A stretch of 64,000 nt of DNA from CAWFQB01 sp965277875 (GCA_965277875.1 CBDIDV010000002.1:744001-808000); one strand, 5' to 3'. Numbered from the stretch's first letter, positions 17,540 to 27,478 are shown. The notes: generated by a model from the sequence alone, not told the origin. Made by a program: numbers and translations.

Positions 17540-17815
17540 CTACCCGCACAAGCCTTCAAATCTCGGCGCTCTCCCACCATAAACCAGGATATAGGCCTTG
17601 GACCGATTTCCAAAATCTACTGTAAGCGTCATAGTGCGCCCCGTCACCTGCCCGCTCACCTGCACCGGGGCGCATTGAAGAGGCCGCCGCCATACTGTGA
17701 CCCCTGCGCCGCAAAATGCCCCGTTCCTGCACAAACCGCGCGGCTTATTTTTAGCTCCGTCCTGCCGTTCAGTGGCTTCTTGGCTCTGGACATGATTGTG
17801 ACAACGCTGACGCAA
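17540..17815 (-). pseudogene. Possible remnant of an exported beta-rich protein
   Basis: The last 40 codons of this frame (from about 17660 down to 17540) read VQVSGQVTGRTMTLTVDFG followed by AYILVYGGRAPRFEGLCG, which resembles the beta-stranded end of small secreted proteins. The upstream half does not look like protein and no good start or ribosome site exists. I list it as a possible decayed gene end; it could also be a chance frame. The rest of 17440-18084 shows nothing beyond the terminator and the RND leader. Confidence 0.2.
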
Positions 17816-18084
17816 AGGTAAGAGCAGACCGGAATATGTTTAATACGTCGAAACTAATTTGTCTCGCAAGCGTCAGTTATGAGAACAATCGGCATGAAGT
17901 CAAGGCGAATATCAAGCAGGCCCGGATGCTTGCGGGGCAGCCATGCCGCCGCCGTTTTGCGGCGGCACGAAATCATAGCGCAAACGCTCGCGCTGCCTGT
18001 GCAGATTGTGCGTCGCCTGCCGGAGTCGCATTCGATTTGTGTGCGCTGTTTTTCAGCTTTGACGCTGCCGCCGCGAGGTAAAGT

Positions 18085-21000
18085 ATGTGGATCGTACACT
18101 TGGCTTTGAACCGTCCGCGCATGATCGCGGTCTTAGCCATTTTGATATTCATTTTGGGCGGGCTGAACGTCGTCCGTATGCCTAAAGACATCTTCCCCAA
18201 GATCAACTACCCCGTGGTCGCGGTCATCTGGTCGTATGGCGGGCTTGCGCCCGAAGAGGTGGACAAGCGCGTGCTGCTGCTCAGCGAGCAGGCCATCTCC
18301 ACGACCGTCAGCAACATCGAACACATCGAAACGCAGTCGCTGCCCGGAACCGGCATCATCAAGGTCTACTTGCAGCCCGGCTCCAAAGTGGGGCAGGCCA
18401 TCACGCAGATCGCCTCGACTTCGCAGTCCGTGATTCAGCACATGCCGCAGGGCATCACGCCGCCCAATATCCTCGATTACGACGCGTCCGACGTTCCCAT
18501 CGTGCAGCTTGCCCTGAGCAGCGACACCCTGCCCATCACGCAGGTCAATGATCTGACGGGAACCGTGGTCTTTCCGCAGCTTATTACGGTGCGCGGCGCG
18601 GCGCTTTCTCCCCCGAATGGCGGCACGCAGCGGCTTATCAACGTGGACATTGACCCGCAGGCGATGACGGCCAAAGGCGTGACCGCGCAGGAACTGGCCT
18701 CGGCTGTCGGCAGGCAAAATCTCATCCTTCCCGCCGGAGACGCCAAGATCGGCAAGCGCGACTATTTTGTCCGCATCAACAACAGTCCCGAATCGGTGCG
18801 CGAGTTCAACAATCTGCCGATTAAAAAAGTAAACGGGGCTGTAATCTTCGTGCGTGATGTGGCCCATGTCCGCAACGGCAACGGCATTCAGGTCAGCTTG
18901 GTGCGCGTCAACAGCAAGCCCGCCGTCCTCCTCACGATCCTCAAGAACGGCGGCGCGTCCACGCTGGATGTCGTGAATGGCGTCAAGGCCAAGCTGCCGC
19001 TGATCCGTTCCCTGCTGCCCGACGGCGTAAAGCTGGACTTGCTGCTGGATCAATCGGTATTCGTGGGCGACGTAATATCCGGCGTGGTCAAAGAAGCCCT
19101 GATTGCGGCGTGTCTGACGGGCCTGATGATCCTGCTGTTTTTGGGCAGTTGGCGCAGCACACTTGTGGTGGCTATTTCGATCCCGCTCAGCATCTTCGCA
19201 AGCATCGTCGCGCTGGGCGCGCTCGGCCAGACGCTCAACACGCTCACGCTCGGTGGCCTGTCCCTTGCGGTCGGCATGTTGGTAGACGATGCCACGGTCG
19301 AAGTGGAGAACACCACGCGCAACTTAGGCGACGGCTTCCCCCTGCGCCGCGCCATCCTCCACAGCGCCCAGCAAGTCGCGCTTCCGGCTCTTACCTCCAC
19401 GCTGTCCATCTGCATCGTGTTCATTCCCGTGGCGTTCCTCTCCGGTGTCGCCGCTTCCTTGTTCATCCCGCTCGCCCTTGCCGTGGTGTTCGCCATGATC
19501 CCCTCGTACCTGCTGTCGCGCACACTCGTCACAACCATGATGCAGAGCCTGCTCGGCAAAGAGCTTGACCTGTACGCGCCCGACAGCGCAAAGGATAGTC
19601 CTTCCAAGCGCAACGTGATCTGGAAGGTACACACGTTCTTCGAGCATCGCTTCGAGGCGGGACGCGAGGTGTACCGCCGTTTGCTGGAGTGGACGCTGCA
19701 CCATCGGGCGCTTACGGTTGCCGCCCTGTGCCTGTTCTTCGGGATGTCGGCGTGTCTGCTGCCGTTTGTCGGGCAGGACTTCTTCCCCAGCGTGGACAGC
19801 GGGCAGATGCGCCTGCATGTGCGCGTTCCCCCCGGCACACGACTGGAAGAAACCGGCAGGCGATTTAGCGAAATCGAAGCGACCATACGGCAGACATTGC
19901 CGCCCAAAGAAGTGGCATTAGTGTTGGACAACATCGGTCTGGCGAACGGCACATCGTATGTGCGGGGCAGCAGCGGCACGATCAGTTCCGCAGACGGCGA
20001 GATAGATGTGAGCCTGACGCCGGGACACCGTTCGACGTGGGGCTACATGGCGCAATTGCGCCGCGCCCTGTCAAAGCATTATCCCGACTGCACGTTCTAT
20101 TTCCAGCCCGCCGACATCGAAACGCAGGTGCTGGACTTCGGCACATCCGCACCCCTTGACGTGCAGGTACTCGGCCCCTATGAAAACCAGGTGAAAAATT
20201 ACGCACTCGCGCAAGAGATAGCGCGGCAGGCCGGACAGGTGGCCGGCGTGGTTGACCCGTATATCTATCAGGTGCAGAACACGCCCGAACTCCGGCTGGA
20301 CGTGGACCGGTCGCGCGCTTTGCAAGTCGGGTTGTATCAGGGCGACGCGGCGGGCAACATTCTTGTGTCTCTGTCATCCAGCGCCCGTGTCGCGCCGACG
20401 TATTTCCTGGATACCAAAAACGGCAGCCAGTATTCCGTGTCGGCCCAGACAAAGCAGTACAAAATCGCAAGCGTTGCCGACCTGATGGCGACGCCGGTTT
20501 CCATTCCCAGCGCGACGCAGGGCGGACCGGCCATCCCGCAGTTTCTCAGCAACCTCGCCACCGTGCATCGGGATACCACGCCCGCCATTGTGAGCGCATA
20601 CCAGATATTGCCCGTCTTCGATGTATTTGCGAGCGTGGAGAACCGCGATCTCGGCGGCGCAACGTCGGACATCCAGAAGATAGTACGCGACGTGCAAAAA
20701 CGCGCGCCCAAAGGAACCAACATCGTCATCAACGGCCAGGCGCTTACGATGCAGAACTCGTTTCGGCAGATGGGGCTTGGCCTTGTGTTCGCCATCGTCC
20801 TGATCTACCTGCTCTTGACCGTCAACTTCGAGTCGTGGGTAGACCCGCTCGTGATCCTCATGGCCGCGCCGGGAGCGTTGTCGGGTGTGTTGTGGAGTTT
20901 GTTCGTGACGCGCACCACCTTCAACGTGCCGTCGCTTATGGGAACCATCATGAGCATCGGCGTCGCGACCGCCAACAGCATCCTCCTCGTCACCTTCGCC

Positions 21001-21426
21001 AACGAAATGCGCCAGGTGAACCAGAAGCCGCAGGCCGACGGTGGCAAGCCGCATATCGAGAACAATGGCGGCGACACCCTTACTCATAGCGACAACGATG
21101 TACGCGCCAGTACAGAGGCTCACGTCGCCGCCGCGCATGATGAACCGAAACCTGAAGACGAACACGAGGCGGTGACGAATGCCGCGCTTGCGGCGGGGTA
21201 CACGCGGTTCCGGCCCGTCATTATGACCGCGCTCGCCATGATCCTCGGTATGCTGCCTATGTCGCTCGGACTTGGCGAAGGCGGCGAGCAGAACGCGCCG
21301 CTCGGACGGGCGGTGATCGGCGGCCTGCTCGTGGCGACGTTCACGACCCTGTTCTTCGTACCCATCATGTACACCGTCCTGCGCCGCAAATATGTGCCGC
21401 CGCTGCCGGACAGTCAATCTGATTAG
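18085..21426 (+). CDS. RND efflux permease, copy 1 (AcrB/MdtB type)
   Basis: This 1113-residue inner-membrane pump should export drugs or other hydrophobic compounds using the proton gradient. The N terminus (LNRPRMIAVLAILIFILGGL, then FPKINYPVVAVI) is typical of the HAE family. The essential aspartate pair of TM4 is present in GMLVDDATVEVEN, and the C-terminal membrane half has GTIMSIGVATANSILLV and RFRPVIMTALAMILGMLPM. A hydrophilic insert of about 55 residues (about 977-1032) rich in His, Asp and Glu interrupts the loop between these two. AGGT precedes the ATG. It forms a tandem pair with the next gene, sharing identical DNA blocks, and both probably use the adaptor encoded at 25089. Confidence 0.95.
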   Translation: MWIVHLALNRPRMIAVLAILIFILGGLNVVRMPKDIFPKINYPVVAVIWSYGGLAPEEVDKRVLLLSEQAISTTVSNIEHIETQSLPGTGIIKVYLQPGSKVGQAITQIASTSQSVIQHMPQGITPPNILDYDASDVPIVQLALSSDTLPITQVNDLTGTVVFPQLITVRGAALSPPNGGTQRLINVDIDPQAMTAKGVTAQELASAVGRQNLILPAGDAKIGKRDYFVRINNSPESVREFNNLPIKKVNGAVIFVRDVAHVRNGNGIQVSLVRVNSKPAVLLTILKNGGASTLDVVNGVKAKLPLIRSLLPDGVKLDLLLDQSVFVGDVISGVVKEALIAACLTGLMILLFLGSWRSTLVVAISIPLSIFASIVALGALGQTLNTLTLGGLSLAVGMLVDDATVEVENTTRNLGDGFPLRRAILHSAQQVALPALTSTLSICIVFIPVAFLSGVAASLFIPLALAVVFAMIPSYLLSRTLVTTMMQSLLGKELDLYAPDSAKDSPSKRNVIWKVHTFFEHRFEAGREVYRRLLEWTLHHRALTVAALCLFFGMSACLLPFVGQDFFPSVDSGQMRLHVRVPPGTRLEETGRRFSEIEATIRQTLPPKEVALVLDNIGLANGTSYVRGSSGTISSADGEIDVSLTPGHRSTWGYMAQLRRALSKHYPDCTFYFQPADIETQVLDFGTSAPLDVQVLGPYENQVKNYALAQEIARQAGQVAGVVDPYIYQVQNTPELRLDVDRSRALQVGLYQGDAAGNILVSLSSSARVAPTYFLDTKNGSQYSVSAQTKQYKIASVADLMATPVSIPSATQGGPAIPQFLSNLATVHRDTTPAIVSAYQILPVFDVFASVENRDLGGATSDIQKIVRDVQKRAPKGTNIVINGQALTMQNSFRQMGLGLVFAIVLIYLLLTVNFESWVDPLVILMAAPGALSGVLWSLFVTRTTFNVPSLMGTIMSIGVATANSILLVTFANEMRQVNQKPQADGGKPHIENNGGDTLTHSDNDVRASTEAHVAAAHDEPKPEDEHEAVTNAALAAGYTRFRPVIMTALAMILGMLPMSLGLGEGGEQNAPLGRAVIGGLLVATFTTLFFVPIMYTVLRRKYVPPLPDSQSD

Positions 21427-21444
21427 TACCGTAGTTTTGAAATA

Positions 21445-21505
21445 GCATCTACGTCCGCGAGGACGTTTGGCGAAGCCTCCAAGACGGGTACGTTCTTTGT
21501 ATTCG
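21445..21505. repeat. Half copy of fold-back element E
   Basis: This segment matches the right half of the element at 12510-12565: CGTCCGCGAGGACGTTTGGC, then GAAGCCTCC, and GGGTACGTTCTTTGTA at the end. The left arm is missing. It sits between the two RND genes. Confidence 0.75.
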
Positions 21506-21556
21506 TTCTAGCAAGAGTGTTTTGAAGTATGAAGCGATAGGGGATCGGGGTAGACC

Positions 21557-24500
21557 ATGTGGATTGTACGTCTCGCGCTGAACCGACCGCGCATGATCGC
21601 GGTCATGGCGATATTGATATTCCTGCTCGGCGGACTAAACATCACGCGCATGGCAAAGGACATTTTCCCGCAAATCAACGTCCCCGTCGTGGCCGTGATC
21701 TGGACGTATGCGGGACTTGCGCCCGAAGAGGTGGATCGGCGCGTCCTGCGCTTGAGCGAGAGCGCGATTACCACAACGGTCAGCAACATTGAGCATATCG
21801 AGTCGCAGGCGCTCAGCGGCACGGGCGTTATCAAGGTGTACTTTCAGCCCGGAACCGACATCAGCGAAAGCATCACGCAGATTGAAAGCACATCGCAGAG
21901 CGTACTGAGGGGAATGCCGCAGGGGATTACGCCGCCTGAAATACTGCAATACGACGCAGCCGATGTGCCGGTCGTGCAGCTTGCCGTGAGCAGCGACAGC
22001 GAGCCGATCAGCAAACTCAGCGATGTTGCCACGAACATCGTCCTGCCGCAGCTTATCACGGTGCGCGGCACGGCCCTTTCCCCCACAAACGGCGGGGCCG
22101 ATAAGATCGTCAGCGTAGACCTGGACACGCAGGCCATGACCGCCAAAGGCGTGACCGCGCAGGACGTAACAGCGGCCATCAACAACCAGAACCTCATCCT
22201 TCCCGCCGGCGACGCCAAGATGGGGACGCGCGACTATTTTGTGCGCCTGAACAACAGTCCCACGGCGATACAGGCGTTCAATGACCTGCCCATCAAGGTC
22301 GTAAACGGCGCGACCGTGTATGTGCGCGACGTGGCCCATGTGCGCGACGGAAGCGCCGTACAGATAAGCATGGTGCGCGTCAACAGCAAGCCCGCCGTTC
22401 TGCTCACGATCCTCAAGAACGGCGGCGCGTCCACCCTGGATGTCGTCAATGGCGTCAAAGACAAACTGACTTCAGTGCGGACCCTGCTGCCGGACGACAT
22501 CAAACTCGATCTGCTGCTCGACCAGTCTATTTTCGTCACGGGGGCCATTACAGGCGTCGTGCGCGAGGCGATCATCGCGGCGTGTCTGACGGGCCTGATG
22601 ATCCTGCTCTTCCTGGGCAGTTGGCGCAGCACACTTGTGGTGGCTATTTCGATCCCGCTCAGCATCTTCGCAAGCATCGTCGCGCTGGGCGCGCTCGGCC
22701 AGACGCTCAACACGCTCACGCTCGGTGGCCTGTCCCTTGCGGTCGGCATGTTGGTAGACGATGCCACGGTCGAAGTGGAGAACACCACGCGCAACTTAGG
22801 CGACGGCTTCCCCCTGCGCCGCGCCATCCTCCACAGCGCCCAGCAAGTCGCGCTTCCGGCTCTTACCTCCACGCTGTCCATCTGCATCGTGTTCATTCCC
22901 GTGGCGTTCCTCTCCGGTGTCGCCGCTTCCTTGTTCATCCCGCTCGCCCTTGCCGTCGTCTTCGCCATGATCCCCTCGTACCTGCTGTCGCGCACACTCG
23001 TCACAACCATGATGCAGAGCCTGCTCGGCAAAGAACTCGACCTGTACGCGCCCGACAGTCCTGCCGACAGCCCTTCCAGGCGCAACGTGATCTGGAAGGT
23101 ACACACGTTCTTCGAGCATCGCTTCGAGGCGGGACGCGAGGTGTACCGCCGTTTGCTGGAGTGGACGCTGCACCATCGCGCCCTGACCGTTGCCGCCCTG
23201 TGCCTGTTCTTCGGCTTGTCGGCGTGTCTGCTGCCGTTTGTAGGCCAGGACTTCTTCCCCAGCGTGGACAGCGGGCAGATGCGCCTGCATGTGCGCGTTC
23301 CCCCCGGCACACGACTGGAAGAAACCGGCAGGCGATTTAGCGAAATCGAAAACACGATCCGCGAAATCGTGCCTAAGTCCGAGATCGCCCTGATGCTCGA
23401 CAATATCGGACTGGCGAGCGGGACCGCGTATGTGCGCGGCAACAGCGGAACCATCGGCAGCGCGGACGGCGAAATAGATGTCAGTTTCGCGGAGAACCAT
23501 GCCTCGACGTGGGCCTACACCACGCGTTTAAGGGCCGAACTGCAAAAGCGGTATGCCGATTGCACCTTCTATTTCCAGCCCGCCGACATCGAAACGCAGG
23601 TGCTGGACTTCGGCACGTCCGCGCCGCTGGATATTCAGGTGGCGGGCGTGTACGCGAACGCGGGCAAGAACTATGAACTGGCGCAGGAGATACAGCGGCG
23701 CGTCAGTCAGGTCGCGGGCGTGGTTGACCCGTACATCTATCAGGTGCAGAATTCGCCGGAACTGCGCGTCAACGTGGATCGTCAGCGGGCCATACAGGTC
23801 GGGCTGACGCAAAGCGATGTCGCCAACAACATCCTGATCTCGCTGTCGTCCAGCAGCCTGCTTTCGCCGAGCTACTTCCTTGACCCGACGAACGGGTTTC
23901 AGTATGTCGTGGCCGCGCAAACGCCGCAATATAAGATGAACAGCGTGGCCGACCTGATGGCGATGCCGATAGGAACGGCCAGCCCCACAGCCATACAAAG
24001 CCAGACCAAGCCCGCCCCGCAGCTATTAAGCAATCTGGCGACACTGGGACGCGACAACACGCCCGCGATCCTCAGCCAGTATCAGATTCTGCCCGTTTTC
24101 GACGTGTTTGCGAGCGTGGAGAACCGCGATCTCGGCGGCGCAACGTCGGACATCCAGAAGATAGTACGCGACGTGCAAAAACGCGCGCCCAAAGGAACCA
24201 ACATCGTCATCAACGGCCAGGCGCTTACGATGCAGAACTCGTTTCGGCAGATGGGGCTTGGCCTTGTGTTCGCCATCGTCCTGATCTACCTGCTCTTGAC
24301 CGTCAACTTCGAGTCGTGGGTAGACCCGCTCGTGATCCTCATGGCCGCGCCGGGAGCGTTGTCGGGTGTGTTGTGGAGTTTGTTCGTGACGCGCACCACC
24401 TTCAACGTGCCGTCGCTTATGGGAACCATCATGAGCATCGGCGTCGCGACCGCCAACAGCATCCTCCTCGTCACCTTCGCCAACGAAATGCGCGAGGAAC

Positions 24501-25030
24501 GACGGTCAGGCCAAAATAAGTCGGGCGAGCATGACGCGCACAACGGCCAAGATGTTCATTCAGACACGGAACAATCCACGGGCGCGAATCATCCCACCGA
24601 TACAGCTCATGCCCGCGCCTACACCGCTGACGCGTTGAGGACAGCGAAGACAGCCGGCGATAGCAAATTAAATAGTGCAAACAACCATGAAAACAACCAT
24701 AGAGAAGTGATGGATGCCGCGCTTGCGGCAGGGTACACGCGGTTCCGGCCCGTGATCATGACCGCGCTCGCCATGATCCTGGGGATGCTGCCCATGTCGC
24801 TCGGACTTGGCGAAGGCGGCGAGCAGAACGCGCCGCTCGGACGGGCGGTGATCGGCGGCCTGCTCGTGGCGACGTTCACGACCCTGTTCTTCGTACCCAT
24901 CATGTACACCGTCCTGCGCCGCAAATACGTGCCGCCGATCAATGAGGACAGCGACGCCGAGGACATGGCCGCTCTGAAACATACGCAGCCCATAACGCCC
25001 AACGATGTGCCGCCCGTCGCTCACGAATAA
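21557..25030 (+). CDS. RND efflux permease, copy 2
   Basis: A 1157-residue paralogue of the preceding pump with the same motifs (GMLVDDATVEVEN with the paired aspartates, GVATANSILLV, VIMTALAMILGMLPM). DNA at 22577-23350 is almost identical to 19105-19878, and 24107-24493 is identical base for base to 20626-21012, while the periplasmic porter domains have clearly diverged. The two proteins may therefore differ in substrate but keep matched membrane domains. The hydrophilic insert after TM10 is longer (about 74 residues) and unrelated in sequence to that of copy 1. The pair could work as a heteromultimer like MdtB/MdtC; that is inference. Confidence 0.95.
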   Translation: MWIVRLALNRPRMIAVMAILIFLLGGLNITRMAKDIFPQINVPVVAVIWTYAGLAPEEVDRRVLRLSESAITTTVSNIEHIESQALSGTGVIKVYFQPGTDISESITQIESTSQSVLRGMPQGITPPEILQYDAADVPVVQLAVSSDSEPISKLSDVATNIVLPQLITVRGTALSPTNGGADKIVSVDLDTQAMTAKGVTAQDVTAAINNQNLILPAGDAKMGTRDYFVRLNNSPTAIQAFNDLPIKVVNGATVYVRDVAHVRDGSAVQISMVRVNSKPAVLLTILKNGGASTLDVVNGVKDKLTSVRTLLPDDIKLDLLLDQSIFVTGAITGVVREAIIAACLTGLMILLFLGSWRSTLVVAISIPLSIFASIVALGALGQTLNTLTLGGLSLAVGMLVDDATVEVENTTRNLGDGFPLRRAILHSAQQVALPALTSTLSICIVFIPVAFLSGVAASLFIPLALAVVFAMIPSYLLSRTLVTTMMQSLLGKELDLYAPDSPADSPSRRNVIWKVHTFFEHRFEAGREVYRRLLEWTLHHRALTVAALCLFFGLSACLLPFVGQDFFPSVDSGQMRLHVRVPPGTRLEETGRRFSEIENTIREIVPKSEIALMLDNIGLASGTAYVRGNSGTIGSADGEIDVSFAENHASTWAYTTRLRAELQKRYADCTFYFQPADIETQVLDFGTSAPLDIQVAGVYANAGKNYELAQEIQRRVSQVAGVVDPYIYQVQNSPELRVNVDRQRAIQVGLTQSDVANNILISLSSSSLLSPSYFLDPTNGFQYVVAAQTPQYKMNSVADLMAMPIGTASPTAIQSQTKPAPQLLSNLATLGRDNTPAILSQYQILPVFDVFASVENRDLGGATSDIQKIVRDVQKRAPKGTNIVINGQALTMQNSFRQMGLGLVFAIVLIYLLLTVNFESWVDPLVILMAAPGALSGVLWSLFVTRTTFNVPSLMGTIMSIGVATANSILLVTFANEMREERRSGQNKSGEHDAHNGQDVHSDTEQSTGANHPTDTAHARAYTADALRTAKTAGDSKLNSANNHENNHREVMDAALAAGYTRFRPVIMTALAMILGMLPMSLGLGEGGEQNAPLGRAVIGGLLVATFTTLFFVPIMYTVLRRKYVPPINEDSDAEDMAALKHTQPITPNDVPPVAHE

Positions 25031-25088
25031 AGCAAGAGCGCGTACTATAAAGACAAGATGAAACATACAAGTACCGTAGGAGAAAGTG

Positions 25089-27011
25089 ATGAGTGACGAG
25101 TCGCAGATGCCGACGCTGAATGCGCCGACAAAAAGGCACAACCGGGAAATGCTTGGCCTCGCCGTCGTGGCGGGCATCATCGTGATTGGCCTGCTTGTGG
25201 TCGGTATTCTGCCCCGCTTGAAGCGCAATACAGCCCTCGCGCAGGGGGTGAAAGAGGCAAAGAGCAGCGTTCCCGAAGTGGTGGTCGCCATGCCCCGCAT
25301 GGTTCCCGATGCGGGTGTCAACCTGCCGGGCAACATCGAGGCTATCAAGCAGACCACCATCAATGCGCGTTCCACGGGCTATTTGCGCCGTCTGTATGTG
25401 GACATTGGCTCGCATGTCAAGGCGGGGCAGCTTCTGGCGGAAATCCAGGCTCCCGACATGGATCAGCAGCTAAATCAGGCGAGCGCGCAGACGGCGCAGT
25501 CGCGGGCCGTGGTGACGCAGTCGCAGGCGGATGTCAGTCGTCAGCAGGCGAGCGTGGCGCAAACGCAGGCCGAGGTCGCGCGGCAGCGCGCCGCCATCCA
25601 GCAGGCGCAGGCGCAGCAGGCGAGCGCGGCAGCCGTTGCCGCGCAGTCTCAGGCAGCGGAGCAGGGGTCGGAAGCGCAATTAACGCACGCGCAACAAGCG
25701 CTGGACGTACAGCAGGCCAACCTCAAGCAGCAGCAGGCGCAGGCCACTCTCGCCGAGGCCACGTATACGCGCTATCAGGGACTTGTCAGCCAGGGCTTTG
25801 ATACGCAGCAGGATCTGGATCAGGCGCTTGCCACGCTCAGGACTACGCAGGCGACGGTAGCCTCGGCCCAGGCGCAGATACAATCGGCGCAGGCGGATGT
25901 GGTTTCGGCGCAAAAGGCCGTACAGGCGGCGAAGAGCGCGGTATCTGCCGCGCAGTCCAACATCACGGCGGCGCAAAAGAACGTGCAGGCGAATCAGGCC
26001 TCGCTGGCCTCCACGCAGGCGACCGTGAAATACTCGCAGGAGGGCGTGGCCGTCAGCCGCGCCACAGTCGTCGCCAATCAGCAGGCCGTGGCCGCAAGCC
26101 TCGCCAACCAGAAGCGTTACGCCGTGATGCAGGCGTTTCAGCGTATCACGGCCCCTTTCGACGGCGTGATCACGGCGCGCAGTGTGGACACCGGCGCGCT
26201 GATCGTTGCCGACAACACCGGGGCGAATGCGGCAGCAGGCGCGAGCAGCGCGGTCACAAGCAACAGCATGACCGGATCAGGCGGCGCGGGCCTGCTCGCC
26301 CTCGCCCGCACGGACACGGTACGCATTCAAATCAGTGTGCCACAGGCGTTCGTCCCGGCCCTGAGCGGCGGCAGCAATGCCCGCGTTACGGTGCGCGAAC
26401 TGCCCGGCAAGGTATTTACGGGCGTCGTGTCGCTGCGCGCGGGCGCGATGGACACGGCCTCGCGCACCCAGGACGTTGAGGTGCATCTGGCGAACCCCGG
26501 CGGCGCGCTTGTTCCCGGCATGTACGCGCAGGTCAACATCCGGCCAATCCACCCCGCATTGTCGCTGCGCGTTCCCGGCACGGCTCTGATCGTGGACGCG
26601 AACGGGACACGCGTAGGCGTGGTGCGCCGCGACATGACGGTTCACATGCAGCCGGTCGTAGTCGGGCGTGACTTCGGCACGGATGTCGAGATTTTGGACG
26701 GGCTGAACGGTCATGAAAAACTCGTCAACAACCCCTCCGACCTGCTTCAGGACGGTGACAAGGTTCAGCTTGCCCCACCTGCCAAAGCAAAGCCGGGAGG
26801 ACGCGGCGGGCCAGGGGGGGCGGGCAGTCCCCCCGCCGGACGCGGCGACGGCAGCGATGATGAGAGCGATGGCGGCGCTCCCGCAGGCGCTTCGGGCGGC
26901 GCGGGCATGGGACATGGCAGCAGAGGAGCGCGCGGCGGCAGGGCTGGAGGCGCGAAAGGCATGGAAGGCGGACAGGGCCGGGGAGGCCAAAACAAGGGCG
27001 GCGGCGAGTAA
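25089..27011 (+). CDS. RND periplasmic adaptor (membrane fusion protein) with very long hairpin
   Basis: This 640-residue protein should link the RND pumps to an outer-membrane channel. Residues 21-45 are a single membrane anchor (LGLAVVAGIIVIGLLVVGIL). A lipoyl half (GYLRRLYVDIGSHVKAGQLL) at about 97-116 is followed by a coiled-coil hairpin of some 220 residues made of Ala/Gln/Ser-rich heptads, then FQRITAPFDGVITARSVD and beta-barrel and membrane-proximal domains. The hairpin is longer than usual for the family, and residues 560-640 are a Gly-rich tail (GGRGGPGG, GGQGRGGQ). The start is the ATG at 25089, six bases after AGGAG. No outer-membrane factor gene follows. Confidence 0.92.
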   Translation: MSDESQMPTLNAPTKRHNREMLGLAVVAGIIVIGLLVVGILPRLKRNTALAQGVKEAKSSVPEVVVAMPRMVPDAGVNLPGNIEAIKQTTINARSTGYLRRLYVDIGSHVKAGQLLAEIQAPDMDQQLNQASAQTAQSRAVVTQSQADVSRQQASVAQTQAEVARQRAAIQQAQAQQASAAAVAAQSQAAEQGSEAQLTHAQQALDVQQANLKQQQAQATLAEATYTRYQGLVSQGFDTQQDLDQALATLRTTQATVASAQAQIQSAQADVVSAQKAVQAAKSAVSAAQSNITAAQKNVQANQASLASTQATVKYSQEGVAVSRATVVANQQAVAASLANQKRYAVMQAFQRITAPFDGVITARSVDTGALIVADNTGANAAAGASSAVTSNSMTGSGGAGLLALARTDTVRIQISVPQAFVPALSGGSNARVTVRELPGKVFTGVVSLRAGAMDTASRTQDVEVHLANPGGALVPGMYAQVNIRPIHPALSLRVPGTALIVDANGTRVGVVRRDMTVHMQPVVVGRDFGTDVEILDGLNGHEKLVNNPSDLLQDGDKVQLAPPAKAKPGGRGGPGGAGSPPAGRGDGSDDESDGGAPAGASGGAGMGHGSRGARGGRAGGAKGMEGGQGRGGQNKGGGE

Positions 27012-27074
27012 GTTTTGTGCCTTGATCAGGCCGCTTTCTTGCGCAGATGGGGGGAACTAAGGGCGGGAGATTTT

Positions 27075-27253
27075 ACCCTCATCCCCGGCCCTTCTCCCTG
27101 ATTCGCTCGTTCCTCGCTAGGGAGAAGGGAGCGAGGGCGCAAGTGGGTTCGCCGTGCTACGCAGATTTTTGTCCAACGCACAGCGTGAACAAACTGGCCT
27201 TCTCCCTCCGGGAGAAGGTGGCCGGAGGCCGGATGAGGGCCGAAGCTAACATC
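27075..27253. repeat. Dispersed palindromic element F, copy 1
   Basis: The element begins CCTCATCCCCGGCCCTTCTC and ends GGCCGGATGAGGGCC, with internal inverted words (TCTCCCT / AGGGAGA) and a middle stretch AACGCACAGCGTGAACAAAC. A second copy lies at 41558-41723 with the same order of blocks, including the non-palindromic middle, so it is a true repeat family and not just a GC-rich hairpin. The whole 27012-27518 gap holds this and one small hairpin but no gene. Confidence 0.85.
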
Positions 27254-27452
27254 CTGTAAGGCGTGTTCAAGACAGAATCCGGGCCGTCGCCTCACTTTGC
27301 ATTTGCGTATCAGGTCGCTATGAAGGACAATATACTACGGCTTCAAAATAGCGCGAGTGACATTGGCGGCTGGCAGAACTTTGCTTCCTGCGATGCGTCT
27401 ATGATGATAACAGCTTTACCCTATTCTAATCTTTGAACATGACTTTAGAGTG

Positions 27453-27478
27453 TCAAATGGCCCCGGAAGGCCATTTGA
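27453..27478. promoter_or_regulatory. Perfect 10-bp hairpin in the leader of the DUF3857 gene
   Basis: TCAAATGGCC and GGCCATTTGA enclose the six bases CCGGAA. It lies about 40 bases before the start codon. No T-run follows, so an operator or a leader hairpin is more likely than a terminator. Confidence 0.5.

Noticed and set aside
24100..24500. Assembly duplication explaining the two RND genes
   Set aside because: The genes differ over most of their length and have different inserts and flanks, so they are two genes; only long reads could exclude a local error in the identical blocks.
26800..27010. Frameshift in the Gly-rich end of the adaptor gene
   Set aside because: The frame is open to a normal stop and base composition is even; the tail is likely real.
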